Source of the DNA: GCA-2683135 sp964507445
GTDB taxonomy: Bacteria; Planctomycetota; GCA-002687715
DNA: 64,000 bases
Reading direction: 5' to 3'
Assembly: GCA_964507445.1 (NCBI GenBank)
Contig: CAZDQF010000011.1
Location: forward strand, 62,001-126,000
The first letter of the stretch is position 1. Each line of letters opens with the position of its first letter. Under the pieces are notes generated by a model. It was not told the origin of the DNA, made no database searches, and saw only the letters and a list, made by a program, of their open reading frames with translations. Of the stretch, positions 51,926-62,200 are shown in pieces. Made by a program: the position numbers and the translations under genes.

Positions 51926-52716
51926 GGTGTAGGGAACCGGTCCCGACGCCGCCGAGGCTCGCCCTGCTTCGACGGCAGCCGCCAGGTGCGTTCGTAGCGA
52001 CGCTCGAGGCGCTCGCTGACCCCCGCAGGGGTGCGAGGGATCCGGAACGTGGAGCGGTTCTGCTTCCACCACTTCTTCCACGGCCCGGGCTCGGACTCCA
52101 GGGTCTTGATGGTGAGGAAGTGCAGGGTCAGGTAAGGGCCGGTGGGTCCCCGGTTCTGCCGGTCCCTGCCGCCGCCGCCCTTCCTGCGGCCTCCACCTCG
52201 TTGTCCCGTGGACGTGATGAGCTTGATGGCGGCGTCCACCGATTCCCTGTGGCGGATGTGAGCCATGGCCATGGCCGCGGCGTTGCGGACCTTGTTGTCC
52301 CGGGTCGCCCGGACGGCCTCCACGATGGGGGAGATGGCCTTCTTGTGGCCTCCCTGGCCCAGGGCGAGGATCACCTCCGCCCAGACCTCGGGGGTCTTGC
52401 GGATGCTCTTGAGGTCCGCCGCCTTGACCAGGACCTTGTAGGACTCCTTGTTGTCGTGGTACCGGAGCGCTCGCACCGCGGCCTTGGCGATGTTCTCGTC
52501 CTCGTGGCCGAGCAGAGGGCGCACGGCCTTCGCCACCGCCGGGTCGTCGATCCAGATGGCGTCACTCAGCGCTCGCGCCAGGACGGGCATGTCCTTCCCC
52601 TTGCGCGCGTCCGAGATGGCGGCGACGGCCTTGTCGACCTCCGCCTTCGGCGGTTTGGGGTCCTGAGCGACGACGAGAATGGCGAGGGCGCAGGCGGTGA
52701 CGACGATGCGGATCAT
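51922..52716 (-). CDS. Exported HEAT-repeat protein
   Basis: A 264-residue protein with signal peptide MIRIVVTACALAILVVAQ. Helical HEAT-type repeats span about 50-165 (AVAKAVRPLLGHEDENIAKAAVRALRYH, VRNAAAMAMAHIRHRESVDAAIKLI). A Gly/Arg-rich linker (GGGRRKGGGGRDRQNRG) and a basic C-terminal tail follow. No catalytic motif is seen. It heads the operon with the beta-lactamase-like and M28 peptidase genes and may scaffold them. A TAGGAT box and GGGAG precede the ATG. Confidence 0.7.
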   Translation of the reverse strand: MIRIVVTACALAILVVAQDPKPPKAEVDKAVAAISDARKGKDMPVLARALSDAIWIDDPAVAKAVRPLLGHEDENIAKAAVRALRYHDNKESYKVLVKAADLKSIRKTPEVWAEVILALGQGGHKKAISPIVEAVRATRDNKVRNAAAMAMAHIRHRESVDAAIKLITSTGQRGGGRRKGGGGRDRQNRGPTGPYLTLHFLTIKTLESEPGPWKKWWKQNRSTFRIPRTPAGVSERLERRYERTWRLPSKQGEPRRRRDRFPTP

Positions 52717-52772
52717 GACGGATCTCCCGTCGATGATCCTACCGGATCATGGTGCTGATCTGTCGGGCTCGG

Positions 52773-55001
52773 TCAGAAACGGAAGGTCCAGGCCACCTTG
52801 ACGGAGACCTCGGTGTTGACGTGGCGCAGGCGCCAGTTTCGGTCCTGCGCCAGGGTCGTGTCCTCGGCGGTGGTCATGCTGTGGTTGATGACGAAGAACA
52901 CCTCGTTGCCCGGCTGGATGATCCAACGGACGCGGCTGTTGATGCCCAGGCTGTCCGAGACATCGTCCCATTGGGTGAGCAGGGACCAGGACAGATCGGG
53001 AGAGAAGTCCACGTTGAGCTTGAGGGAGACCAGGGTGGTGTCGAAGCTCCCCTCCGGCAGGTCCACGTGGTTGTATTCGCTGTCGAGGGAGAGGCGGAAC
53101 CAGCCGCTCGGTCTCCAGTTGAGCTCGCCGCCGATCTCCTGGCGCGAGCCCGAGTAGAAGCCGCCGGCGCTGGTCCTGATCCGGCCGGACAGCGCCCGCT
53201 TGTCGGCGAACTCGACGAACGCGCTGAACCGGGTGAAGTCGTAGTCCCCGGCGGGGATGGTGATCCCGTCGTAGATCTCGAACCCCTCGATCAGGCGCTC
53301 GTACATGGGCACCACCTCCAAGCCGAAGGCGTCGCCGGAGTCGAGCTCGAGGCCGAACGGAGTCACCTCCACCTCGGCGGTCTCCAGCTTGCCGTCGTCG
53401 ATGCGCCAGATCAGGTCCGTGTCGACGCCGAACCGGAAGTTGCGCACGGACCCTCCGACCCGAGGTTCGTACTCGAAGCTCCCCTTGAGGTCGCGGACGC
53501 CCCGTCGCCGGACGAAGCCCAGGTCCGGGCGATACTCATCCGACACCTCGCGGTAGCGGAGGAGGGCGTCGATGGGGTCGTTGGGGTACTGGATACGGGC
53601 GCGGTAGGCGTACCCGTACTCGTCGCTCAGGGTAGGGTCCGCCTGGACCGCCTCGGGGTCGGGGTCGTCGTAGGTGCCGACGACGAACGCCCCAGCCCGC
53701 AGGACCTTGTCGCCCCAGAGCTTGCGGGTGCGGTACTCGAAGTCGACGCCGCCGAGGGTGTTGTCGCCGTTGGTCTGCGGGTCGCCGTGGGTGAACAGGA
53801 CGCCCAGGGTCGACTCGTCCAGGATGTTCATGTAGGCCCGCACCACGGCTATGTTCTTCATGTCCACCCCGTCCACCTTGTCCTGGAGCACGTCCAGGAC
53901 ACCGATGTTCAGGTCGCCGACCCGGCCGGTGATCTTGCCGCCGATGATGATGGGCGCGGGGGTGCCGTCACGGGTGAGGCCGATCCGTCTGCTGAAGAAG
54001 GGCAGGAACGTCCCCCGACGGCTGCGGCCGAAGTTGAAGATGCTCGCGTCCTCCAGGAAGAAGTCGCGCTTCTCCGGGAAGAAGGTGGAGAATCTCGTCA
54101 GGTTGACCACGCGGTCGTCCACCTCCGTCTCGGCGAAGTCCGTGTTGACCGTGAGGGTGGCGGCCAGGCTCGGGGTGATCTTGTAGACGATGTCCACCCC
54201 GGGCTCCACGTCGCCGCCCCACTCGCGGTCCTGCCAGTGGCGGCGGCCGTTGGTGGTGAGGTACGGCTTGATGTCCAGCCCCAGCCCCTGATCCAGCACG
54301 CCGACGCCGGTGATGGTGCCCGCCGCGGCGATGGTGAAGATGCGGGTGTTGCGCTTGGGGGACGCCCACTGGACCCGCTCGTTGGTGCGCTTGATCTCGC
54401 GGTGGATGTTGAGGCCGAAGGACTCTTGGGTGTTCCCCATGGCGATGGTCTTGGCCGGGATGGCGAGCTCCGAGCTCCAGCCCTTGTCGTCGATGGTGGT
54501 GCGGGTCTTCCAGATGCCATCCCAGTCCTTGGTGAAGAAGTTGGGACCGATGAGGCCGTCACCCTTGGCGCCGCCGGCGCCTATCTGGAGGAAGTAGGCG
54601 TTCCGTTTGTCGTGGAAGGTGTCGAGGATCAGCTCGACGTGATCGTCCGGGTCGAGGCGGACGTCACGGGTGCTCAGCTTGGCGCGGATCTGGTCCGGTT
54701 GACTGTCGAAGCACCGGAACGCCAGGTAGAGGTTGTCCGCGTCGCACATCAGGTAGCAGACGGTCCGCTCCGATGGCTTCGCTCCTTCCACGGGCTCCAC
54801 CTGGGTGAAGTCGTCGATGATGGCCGCCCCGGCCCACTCCTCCGGCGAGATGACGCCGTCGATGGTCGGCGCCGACTTGGCCTGGGGGACGGACCGCTCG
54901 TAGCGCTCCTGGGCGGCGGCGCCCGAGAGCATGGCGAGGAAACCGATCGCGACTGCTGCGCGTGCACCGGTCGTTATCCAGGGATGAAGGACGACTTTCA
55001 T
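52773..55001 (-). CDS. DUF5916 outer-membrane protein with CBM9-like N-terminus
   Basis: A 742-residue exported protein. The signal peptide ends near GAAAQ. Residues 40-210 show the CBM9-like pattern (PTIDGVISPEEWAGAAIIDDFTQVEP, CDADNLYLAFRCFDSQP, DDHVELILDTFHDKRNAYFLQIGAGG) found before DUF5916. The rest is amphipathic beta-strand and ends VKVAWTFRF, with the C-terminal Phe usual for outer-membrane barrels. Function is unknown for the family; binding of glycans or other polymers at the surface is inferred. It starts 17 bases after the M16 peptidase stop. Confidence 0.8.
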   Translation of the reverse strand: MKVVLHPWITTGARAAVAIGFLAMLSGAAAQERYERSVPQAKSAPTIDGVISPEEWAGAAIIDDFTQVEPVEGAKPSERTVCYLMCDADNLYLAFRCFDSQPDQIRAKLSTRDVRLDPDDHVELILDTFHDKRNAYFLQIGAGGAKGDGLIGPNFFTKDWDGIWKTRTTIDDKGWSSELAIPAKTIAMGNTQESFGLNIHREIKRTNERVQWASPKRNTRIFTIAAAGTITGVGVLDQGLGLDIKPYLTTNGRRHWQDREWGGDVEPGVDIVYKITPSLAATLTVNTDFAETEVDDRVVNLTRFSTFFPEKRDFFLEDASIFNFGRSRRGTFLPFFSRRIGLTRDGTPAPIIIGGKITGRVGDLNIGVLDVLQDKVDGVDMKNIAVVRAYMNILDESTLGVLFTHGDPQTNGDNTLGGVDFEYRTRKLWGDKVLRAGAFVVGTYDDPDPEAVQADPTLSDEYGYAYRARIQYPNDPIDALLRYREVSDEYRPDLGFVRRRGVRDLKGSFEYEPRVGGSVRNFRFGVDTDLIWRIDDGKLETAEVEVTPFGLELDSGDAFGLEVVPMYERLIEGFEIYDGITIPAGDYDFTRFSAFVEFADKRALSGRIRTSAGGFYSGSRQEIGGELNWRPSGWFRLSLDSEYNHVDLPEGSFDTTLVSLKLNVDFSPDLSWSLLTQWDDVSDSLGINSRVRWIIQPGNEVFFVINHSMTTAEDTTLAQDRNWRLRHVNTEVSVKVAWTFRF

Positions 55002-55017
55002 GGGCCCGGACGAGAGC

Positions 55018-57852
55018 CTAACGGTTCTCGAACACCTGGGCGACGTTGATGATGCGGACCTGGTTGGCGGTGATGCCTAGGGGATAGACCGCGATCTCCA
55101 TGTCCTCTCTCAGGATCTCCTCCGGCTTCTCGCTGGAGTACTCCATGGGGGACGGCGCCCCGCTGACCAGCCTGGCCTTGAGATCCTCCGCGTCCTTGGC
55201 GATGAAGACGATGTGGAGGCTGTCATAGGAGAGATGCCGCCTGATGGCCTGGTTGACGTCTTCCAGGGAGAGCGCCGCCAGGCGGGCCCGCATGGTCTCG
55301 ACGAAGTCGTCCATCCCGTACCAGCGGCTGTCCATGGCGTAGCCCAGCTGCCGGTCCTGGGACTTCACCAGCACGGCCAGGTACTTGGTGAGGAAGCTCC
55401 GGGTGGACTCGAACTGCTCACTGGACAGGCCATTGGCGATCATCTTGTCCAGTTCGAAGCGGGCGATGCGGAGGGCGAAGACCCCCTGCTCCGGCGGCAC
55501 CGGTCGGACCCAGACCTGGAAGATCTGCTGCTTGCGGCAGAGGCCGGCGTCCGGGTGGAACTGGAACATGCCCCGCGGGAAATACTCCACGTAGGCGTAG
55601 TCTCCGTAGTTCATGCCGCGGATCTCGCGCATCCTCTGGAACAGGTGGCTGTTGGAGGAGCGGTGTTCGCCGAGCCACGAGCGGGCCAGCCACAGGGCAG
55701 CGAAGTCCTGGTGCGACCGATTGACCGGGATCTCGAAGCCGAAGGAGAGGGCGGTGGCCCGGGTGTCCTTCTCCACGATCAGCACCCGGTGACCGTCCAG
55801 CGGAAAGACCGACTCTCCGGGGACGGCGGCTCGCTGCGGCGAGGGAGGGAGGCCGGTGGCCAGGTCGTCCAGGACCTTGTTGGCGAACGCCTCGCTGAAG
55901 CCGCCGGCGATCCCGACCCAGACGTTGCCCGCGTCATAGTGCGAGGACCAGTGGCGCCTGGCGTCGTCGATCCCCGCCTTCTTCAGGTAGGAGACGTGTC
56001 CCAGGTTGAGGTGGCCGTAGGAACGATCGTCGTAGACCTGTTCGTACAGGATCTCCTTGCCCAGCTCCTCGTCGTTGTTGGCGCGCAGGTCGGTCCTGAT
56101 CTGGTTGATGACGTTGGTCCGGACCCGGGTGAAGTCATCCTCACGCCAGCCAGGGTTGAGCAACTGGCCGCTGACGATCTCCCAGTACTTGTCTGCGTGG
56201 TCCCGGTGGACCCGACCGATGAACGTGGTCATCTCCTTGTCCACCTGCGCGGAGAAGGAGGCCGCCATGGGGAACAGGGCCTCCTGGATGGCGGAGTACT
56301 CCAGGTCCTCGCTGCCGCTGCGAGCGATGAGGGAGGCGGTCAGGTTGGCGAGCCCGGGCCTGCTGCCGTCCGCGGCGGCACCGCTGCGGAAGACGATCCT
56401 GATGTCGATGAGAGGGGAGCGGGTCGGGTTGGTGTAGTTGACGATGGGCTTCTCGGCCCAGGAGCCCCCGCCGGCGGCCGAGGCCTGCTCCGTTGATCCG
56501 GCGGCGTCCGTGGTCGTCGGCGGCTCCCCGTTGCACAGGGTCGTGACCACCATGCGGTCGTCTTTGAACCAGCGCCCGGCGACCTCCTGCACCTGCTCGG
56601 GACCCAGTTGATCGTAGAGACCGTAGACGCGGTTGATGGCCGACCAGTCGTTGTACAGGGCGACGTAGGGCACCACCGCCTCCGCGATGGCCTCCGAGTC
56701 ATCGAGGCCGCCGGCGAAGGAGTACTTCAGGTTCGACTTGATGGCGTTCAGCCGGGTTGTCTCCAGCGGCTCGTTGCGCAGCTTGTTGAGCGCCCCCTGG
56801 ATCTGGTCGCGGACGTACCACATGTCGTCCTTGGACTTCACCCGGGCCATCACGGTCAGCAGGTGCGGGTCGACCCGGCTGGGGAAGTAGGCGAACAGTT
56901 GGTCCACCTTCTGTTCCTTCACCACGAGCCGCTCGTAGAGATCGGAGCTCGACCCGAAGGCGAGACCGCCCATGACCTCGATGGCGGCCATGTCCGGGCG
57001 ACTGTCGGAGGCCTCCGGGCCGTGGAAGGCGACCGCGACCCAAGGCTGGGTGGGCCTGGGCCATGGGATGTGGTGGTGCCGCTTCCCCTCGGGTTGGGGC
57101 TCCTCAGGGATCTCGTCCTGGTGCGTCCCCCGTTCCCACGGCCCCCAGTGCTGCTCCACCATGGCGAAGACCGCGTCCGGTTTGACGTCACCGGAGACGA
57201 TGATGGTGGTGCGCTCGGGCCGGTAGAACCGGTCGAAGAACGTGCGGCTGTAGTCGAACATCTGCGGCATCCGTTCGATGTCGCGGATGAACCCCATGGT
57301 GGTGTGCTTGTAGGTGTGCCGGGAGTAGGCGAAGTCCCGCTGCTTCTCCAGCAGCTGGTTGATGGGGTCGGAGAAGTTCTTGTTGTACTCCCCGAGGACC
57401 GCTCGGGCTTCTGTCTCGAACGCCGGGACCGGGTACTTGAGGTTCCTGAACCGGTCCGCCTCCAGCTCGATGACGGTCTCCAGGTCGGCCTTGGAGAACG
57501 TGGTGTGATAGTTGGTGTAGTCGTCCGTGGTGTAGGCGTTCGAATCGGCTCCGGCCCGCTTGAGGAGCTCGTTGTAGTCGTCCGCGGAGAACCGGTCCGT
57601 GCCCCGGAACATCATGTGTTCGAAGAAGTGGGCGAACCCCGAGCGCCCTTCCTCGACCTCGTTTCGTGATCCGACGCGGACGGGGATCTGCAAGGCGACG
57701 ATGTCCGGGTAGTCCGTCGGGATCACCAGGACCTTCAACCCGTTCGGGAGCTCCTTCTCATGGACCTTGAACGGGAACACGTCACCGGATGATTGACCCG
57801 CCGCACACGCCATGATCGTCACCGCCATCGACAAGACACGCATGGAAGACAT
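55018..57852 (-). CDS. M16 family (pitrilysin-type) zinc peptidase, exported
   Basis: A 944-residue peptidase with two M16 halves. The inverted zinc motif is His75-x-x-Glu78-His79 (AHFFEHMMFRG), with the third ligand Glu in the ELEADRFRNL segment. The second half (about 480-944) is the inactive partner (TRSPLIDIRIVFRSGAAADGSRPGLANLTASL). The N-terminus has a hydrophobic stretch with IMAC at Cys16, a possible lipobox. It probably degrades peptides in the periplasm. A TAGGGT box lies 6 bases before the ATG. Confidence 0.92.
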   Translation of the reverse strand: MSSMRVLSMAVTIMACAAGQSSGDVFPFKVHEKELPNGLKVLVIPTDYPDIVALQIPVRVGSRNEVEEGRSGFAHFFEHMMFRGTDRFSADDYNELLKRAGADSNAYTTDDYTNYHTTFSKADLETVIELEADRFRNLKYPVPAFETEARAVLGEYNKNFSDPINQLLEKQRDFAYSRHTYKHTTMGFIRDIERMPQMFDYSRTFFDRFYRPERTTIIVSGDVKPDAVFAMVEQHWGPWERGTHQDEIPEEPQPEGKRHHHIPWPRPTQPWVAVAFHGPEASDSRPDMAAIEVMGGLAFGSSSDLYERLVVKEQKVDQLFAYFPSRVDPHLLTVMARVKSKDDMWYVRDQIQGALNKLRNEPLETTRLNAIKSNLKYSFAGGLDDSEAIAEAVVPYVALYNDWSAINRVYGLYDQLGPEQVQEVAGRWFKDDRMVVTTLCNGEPPTTTDAAGSTEQASAAGGGSWAEKPIVNYTNPTRSPLIDIRIVFRSGAAADGSRPGLANLTASLIARSGSEDLEYSAIQEALFPMAASFSAQVDKEMTTFIGRVHRDHADKYWEIVSGQLLNPGWREDDFTRVRTNVINQIRTDLRANNDEELGKEILYEQVYDDRSYGHLNLGHVSYLKKAGIDDARRHWSSHYDAGNVWVGIAGGFSEAFANKVLDDLATGLPPSPQRAAVPGESVFPLDGHRVLIVEKDTRATALSFGFEIPVNRSHQDFAALWLARSWLGEHRSSNSHLFQRMREIRGMNYGDYAYVEYFPRGMFQFHPDAGLCRKQQIFQVWVRPVPPEQGVFALRIARFELDKMIANGLSSEQFESTRSFLTKYLAVLVKSQDRQLGYAMDSRWYGMDDFVETMRARLAALSLEDVNQAIRRHLSYDSLHIVFIAKDAEDLKARLVSGAPSPMEYSSEKPEEILREDMEIAVYPLGITANQVRIINVAQVFENR

Positions 57853-57858
57853 GGGGAC

Positions 57859-57864
57859 ACCCTA
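57859..57864 (-). promoter_or_regulatory. -10 box TAGGGT of the M16 peptidase gene
   Basis: On the minus strand, a TANNNT box with a 6-base spacer to the ATG at 57852 and no Shine-Dalgarno. A leaderless mRNA is predicted. Confidence 0.5.
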
Positions 57865-57884
57865 ACGCTGGTGCAAATCCAGAT

Positions 57885-59165
57885 CTACCTGGGGGTCCTG
57901 GACAGCCGCGTGAGGACCGCGGTGGCGGCGACCTCGTGTCCCGCGGGGTTCCAGTGGCCGTCGTCCGCGAAGTAGACGGCGGTCCCGGAGGCGGCCGCCG
58001 CCCGGAGCGCGGGGGTCGTGTCCAGGAACTCGATCCCGTTGTCGCGACACCAGCTCTTGAGGGTCGCGGGCAGGGGAGACGGGCCGCTGCCTGATACGGC
58101 GGCGCCCACGTCCTTCAGCAGTCCGTGGAGCACGGACAACTTGGTCGGGATGTGGACCACCAGGAACCGGGCTCCCTGGGCGTCGCACGCCTCCCGCGCT
58201 TCCTCGAGAATCCGGGTCAGGACCTGCCACTGATGCTCCGTCCACGTCTCGTTGTCATGGCCGAACCAGGTGCGGGTCCCGGCGTGGGTGGCGCTCCACT
58301 CCCACTGAGTCCGTTCAGGGGTCCGCTCCGGGTTCATGGCTCGGGACAGCGCGAGGACGACGTTGCGCAAGATCGAGCGTTCCGCGAAGGAGCCACGCCG
58401 GGTCATCGGGTCCGCGGATCGTGCTTCCTCGTACAGGGTCACGTCCCGCAGGTCGTTCCCCTCGAACAGGCACCAGATCACGGTCTTCGGTCTCAGTGGC
58501 AACGCGAAGCGCCGGAGCACGATCAACTCCTGCTGTGGTCCGTAGCCGGCTTGCCCCAGGTTGGCCACGGCTTTCCCCGTGCGGGTCTCCAGGAGGCCGG
58601 TCAGGGTCTGCCTGGCGGGCACCAGGGCGGCCTCCACGAAGGAATCTCCGATCACCGCCAGGTCGGCCGCATGCAGTTCGGTCGCGTTACGGAACCCGTT
58701 GCGGTCATAGCGCACGTCGACGGCGTGGGTCTGTGGGTCCTGGATGCCCAGGTGGGACAGGTTCCCCCTGACGGTCCCGGTCCACGCGGACCGGGGTCGG
58801 TGCAGGTGGATCAACTCCGCATCCGGTCGGTTGAGGGCGATGGACCGTTGGAACCAGCTCTCATCGCTCCAGGTGCCGAGGGGCTCCCTGTAGTCGTAGC
58901 CGAACCAGAGCGCGGGCACCTCGCCGGCAGAGGCGCAGGCCGCGACCACGGTGGTGAGGAGCGCGGTGCGTGCGGCGCGCGTCGGGCGCCCGGAGCTGGA
59001 TGCGAACACGTAGGCGGCGCAGATGGCGAACCAGGTGACGCACAGGTTCATCATCACGTGTCGGAACCGGTAGCGATCCCAGAACAACGCCCGGGGGTCC
59101 GACGTGTCGTTGAGCCACCAGACGGCCACGATGACGGCGGCTGCGATCAACCAGGGTCTGCGCAT
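57885..59165 (-). CDS. SGNH-hydrolase-fold membrane-linked protein
   Basis: A 426-residue protein with two N-terminal membrane helices (about 5-20 and 38-56) and an extracytoplasmic domain. The SGNH signatures are DLAVIGDSFVEAAL (nucleophile Ser), GQAGYGPQQELI and WCLFEGNDLRD (Gly and Asn positions), and DDGHWNPAGHEVAA (Asp and His). This pattern occurs in esterases and O-acetyl-modifying proteins of the AlgX/DltD type. Esterase or acyltransferase action on a cell-surface glycan is likely; the substrate is unknown. Confidence 0.75.
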   Translation of the reverse strand: MRRPWLIAAAVIVAVWWLNDTSDPRALFWDRYRFRHVMMNLCVTWFAICAAYVFASSSGRPTRAARTALLTTVVAACASAGEVPALWFGYDYREPLGTWSDESWFQRSIALNRPDAELIHLHRPRSAWTGTVRGNLSHLGIQDPQTHAVDVRYDRNGFRNATELHAADLAVIGDSFVEAALVPARQTLTGLLETRTGKAVANLGQAGYGPQQELIVLRRFALPLRPKTVIWCLFEGNDLRDVTLYEEARSADPMTRRGSFAERSILRNVVLALSRAMNPERTPERTQWEWSATHAGTRTWFGHDNETWTEHQWQVLTRILEEAREACDAQGARFLVVHIPTKLSVLHGLLKDVGAAVSGSGPSPLPATLKSWCRDNGIEFLDTTPALRAAAASGTAVYFADDGHWNPAGHEVAATAVLTRLSRTPR

Positions 59166-59213
59166 GTCCGAGTCAGCGGCCGCAGCCTACTCCATGAAGC
59201 GGATGAGAGGCCC

Positions 59214-62200
59214 TCATGGGCGCACGGGCACCACGTCATCAGCGGCGTCCGGAAGGCCTTGCATGAAGGCGATGCCCTCGGCGGCGTCGTCGTCCTCGAA
59301 CGCCTCCAGATCGGGGTCTAGCAGCGGCCGCGGGAGGAAGACGACGCACTTGCTCGTGGCCCTCGTGATCGCCACGTTGAGGCGGTTGACGCTGTAGATG
59401 AAGGTGCGCTCACGGAGCGCCAGCTCCACGTCCGAGACACCATAGGAGACGATCACGGACTCCGCCTCCTGGCCTTGCATCTTGTCTACGGTGTCGACGA
59501 ACGGCTCCGCGTGCCACGTCCTGGTCGCCTTGATGGCGCGCACCACGGCGCGTCGCTGGACATGGTGGGGCGTGATCACGAACAGCCGGTCCTCCCAGAA
59601 TCGTCGATCCCCGTCCGCGTCCTCCGCCAGGGTCGTCGCCGCTCGGAGGGCGCGGACGCACCGGGCCGCCAGGTCCGCCTCGAAGGGACTCTCAGCCGTG
59701 GTCTGCACGCCTTCGACGATCACCACCACCAGGGGATTCCGGGGGTCCAGGATCCGGGCGACCAGCGGGTCAGGGATGGTGTCCGGGTCCAGGGTGAGTC
59801 GTCTGTCGCCGACCTCCGCGCTGGCGGGGGCGTACTCGGGGACGTAGAGCTGCTGGGCGGGGTAGCGGCACAGGGCGTCGCACATACGGAAGTTCTCGAG
59901 GAGCGTGGACGTGCAGGTGTCGCCGCCGGGGGCGGCCCGCACACCCTCGAAGATGGACCGGTGAAGCAGGGGTTCACCCGGTTCGGGTTCGGGGTAGTCG
60001 CCGCTGATGATGGGGGGCAGCTGCCGGTGATCTCCTGCGAGCACCAGGCGCCCGCTGGCAGGCAGGCGACGGAGGGCCAGGGCCGCTTCCGCCACCTTCA
60101 CCTGGGATGCTTCGTCCACCACGAGGAGGTCCATCCCGGTCTCGCAGTCCGCCTCCAGGGCGTCCTGGATGCTCCAGACCGTCGCCCCCAGGACCGCGCG
60201 TTCATGGCTCATCAACCAATCGCCGCCCTCCTTCCTCGCCACCGGCTCGATCCCCGGGCCCGGGTCCTCGGAGCGCACGGTCTTGCCCAGGGTCGGTGCT
60301 TCACCACACAGACCGTGCTCTTGCTGAGCCGTCCTGATGCGCCGGAGCAGGTTGTCGATGGCGGCGTGGGTGAAGGCGGTGACGACCACACGGAAGGGTC
60401 GGTCGGCGAGTCGGTGAGCCTCCAGCAGCGCCAGGATGGTCTGCGCCAGGAACCAGGTCTTGCCGGTGCCGGGGGGCCCCCAGACGAGCCGCACTCGATG
60501 GCTCGCCACGTCCCTCATGGCCTGCTGCTGGGACCTGGTGCATCCGGCTGCGTCGGCGAACCGGTCCAGGTCTCCCGGGTCGACGGGCCATGGGGTGGGT
60601 GACGCGGCCGCCGCGGCGGGGTCGGCGAGGAGACGGACGAGGAGGTTCGGCTCGCGGGACCCGTCCAGGTCGTGCAGCTCTCCGAGCACCCGCTCGGTGT
60701 TCCAGTCCGTGAACCGTTCGTGCAGCAGGTAGCGATCCCCGGGCCGGACCCGGGGGAATCCGCGGCCGGTGCGGAGGGCGAGGCGATACCGCGCGCCGTC
60801 TTCCGAGCGGTGCTCGACCCCGGCGATGGCCACGGCGCCGCGGGCTCCATGGACCGTGGAGCGCTTGCCGAAGTCATCGAACGTCATCTGCGCTTCTTCC
60901 CCCGCGTCGTTGGCGGGGCTCAGCAGGTAGCGGGGGAACTCCTCGTCGAACGGAGCGTCCACCGGCGGGTCCGCGATGAACCAACGGTCCGTATCCGCGA
61001 CCAGCGGCACCACGTGGCAGGCGGCCATGCGCTCGCCCAGGGGAGTGGCGCGCCTCGCCCGCATCTCGAGGTACCCGCTGAGACACTCGTAGCGGGTGAT
61101 GAAGGCGAGCCTGGACAGCAGCGGGTCTTCGATCCCGATCCTGGCGGGCATCCGGAACTTGGGCGCCCAGGCCACGAGCCTGGCGTGGGGGTGGCGTTCG
61201 ATCCGTTCGCGGAAGCCACGCAGGATGGAGTCGGTGCCGCGGAGCCGCTTTCCGATCTCGTCCTGCACGGCCTCCAGGAGGTCCGGCCGTTCCTTGGTCC
61301 ATGCGTGGAAGACGGCGTCGGACTTCAGCTGGTTGGAGAGCTCGAAGGCGAAGAACTCGCTGGCGGCGTAGTCGCTGGCGTACTCATCCGGGCGCAGGGT
61401 CCGGTTGACGTCGGTGAACCGATAGGAGACCGGGATGGGCAGGGCCACCAGCTCCCTGATGACCCGATTGATGACCACCACGGGGAAGAACGCGGTGTCC
61501 TGCGGGTGCTGCTGGGCGGTCAGCAGCTCCGGGCTCTGGAAGTGGAAGAACAGATCCAGGGCCTGAGGGCCGACCTCCGGGTCGGTGATCGACTCCCGCA
61601 GGCAGTCCGTCAGGAGGGTCTCTTCATAAGAGTCGAAGACGTAGCACTGCAACGAGAGCTGCTCTTCGAAGTCCTTGTCCTGATTGTGTTCGTGGACCCG
61701 TACGAGGCGTTGGTGGAGCGTGCGCACCAGCTCGCGCTTCACCTCCGCGAGATCCGCGGGGGTGTCGCTGGCGGCGACCCGTATGTGCTCGCGATCGTCG
61801 TCGTCGAACACCGCTCCGCCGCCGATACGCCGCCAGCCGAAGACGTACACCTGACCACCCACGGGTTCGGTCTGGAGGGTGATCAGGAAGCGGACGTTCT
61901 CCATGCGAGGCAGCGCTATGGAGGCGCTGCCCAGGGCGAAGGCCCGCCCCTGATTGAGGGCGTTCACCTGCTTGCGCAGCCGCGCTCCGGCGCCGGAGAG
62001 GGACGCCACCCCAGCCAGGACCCGCGCCGAGTCCTCCCGCCCGAGGAGTCCCTCCAGGTCGTCCAGATCGTGGACCGGAGGGGTCAGCGAGCCCAGGTAG
62101 CGGCGGGCGTGGTTGGACAACTGTGGGAGCAGGGAGACGCTCCGGGTCTCCGTGGCCTCCTGCCGACAGTGAGCGAACCAGTCGCACCACTCGCATCGGA

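Noticed and set aside
52749..55049. 766-codon open frame on the + strand opposite the DUF5916 gene
   Set aside because: Antisense shadow of a gene with a signal peptide, CBM9-like pattern and barrel C-terminus; no motif of its own.
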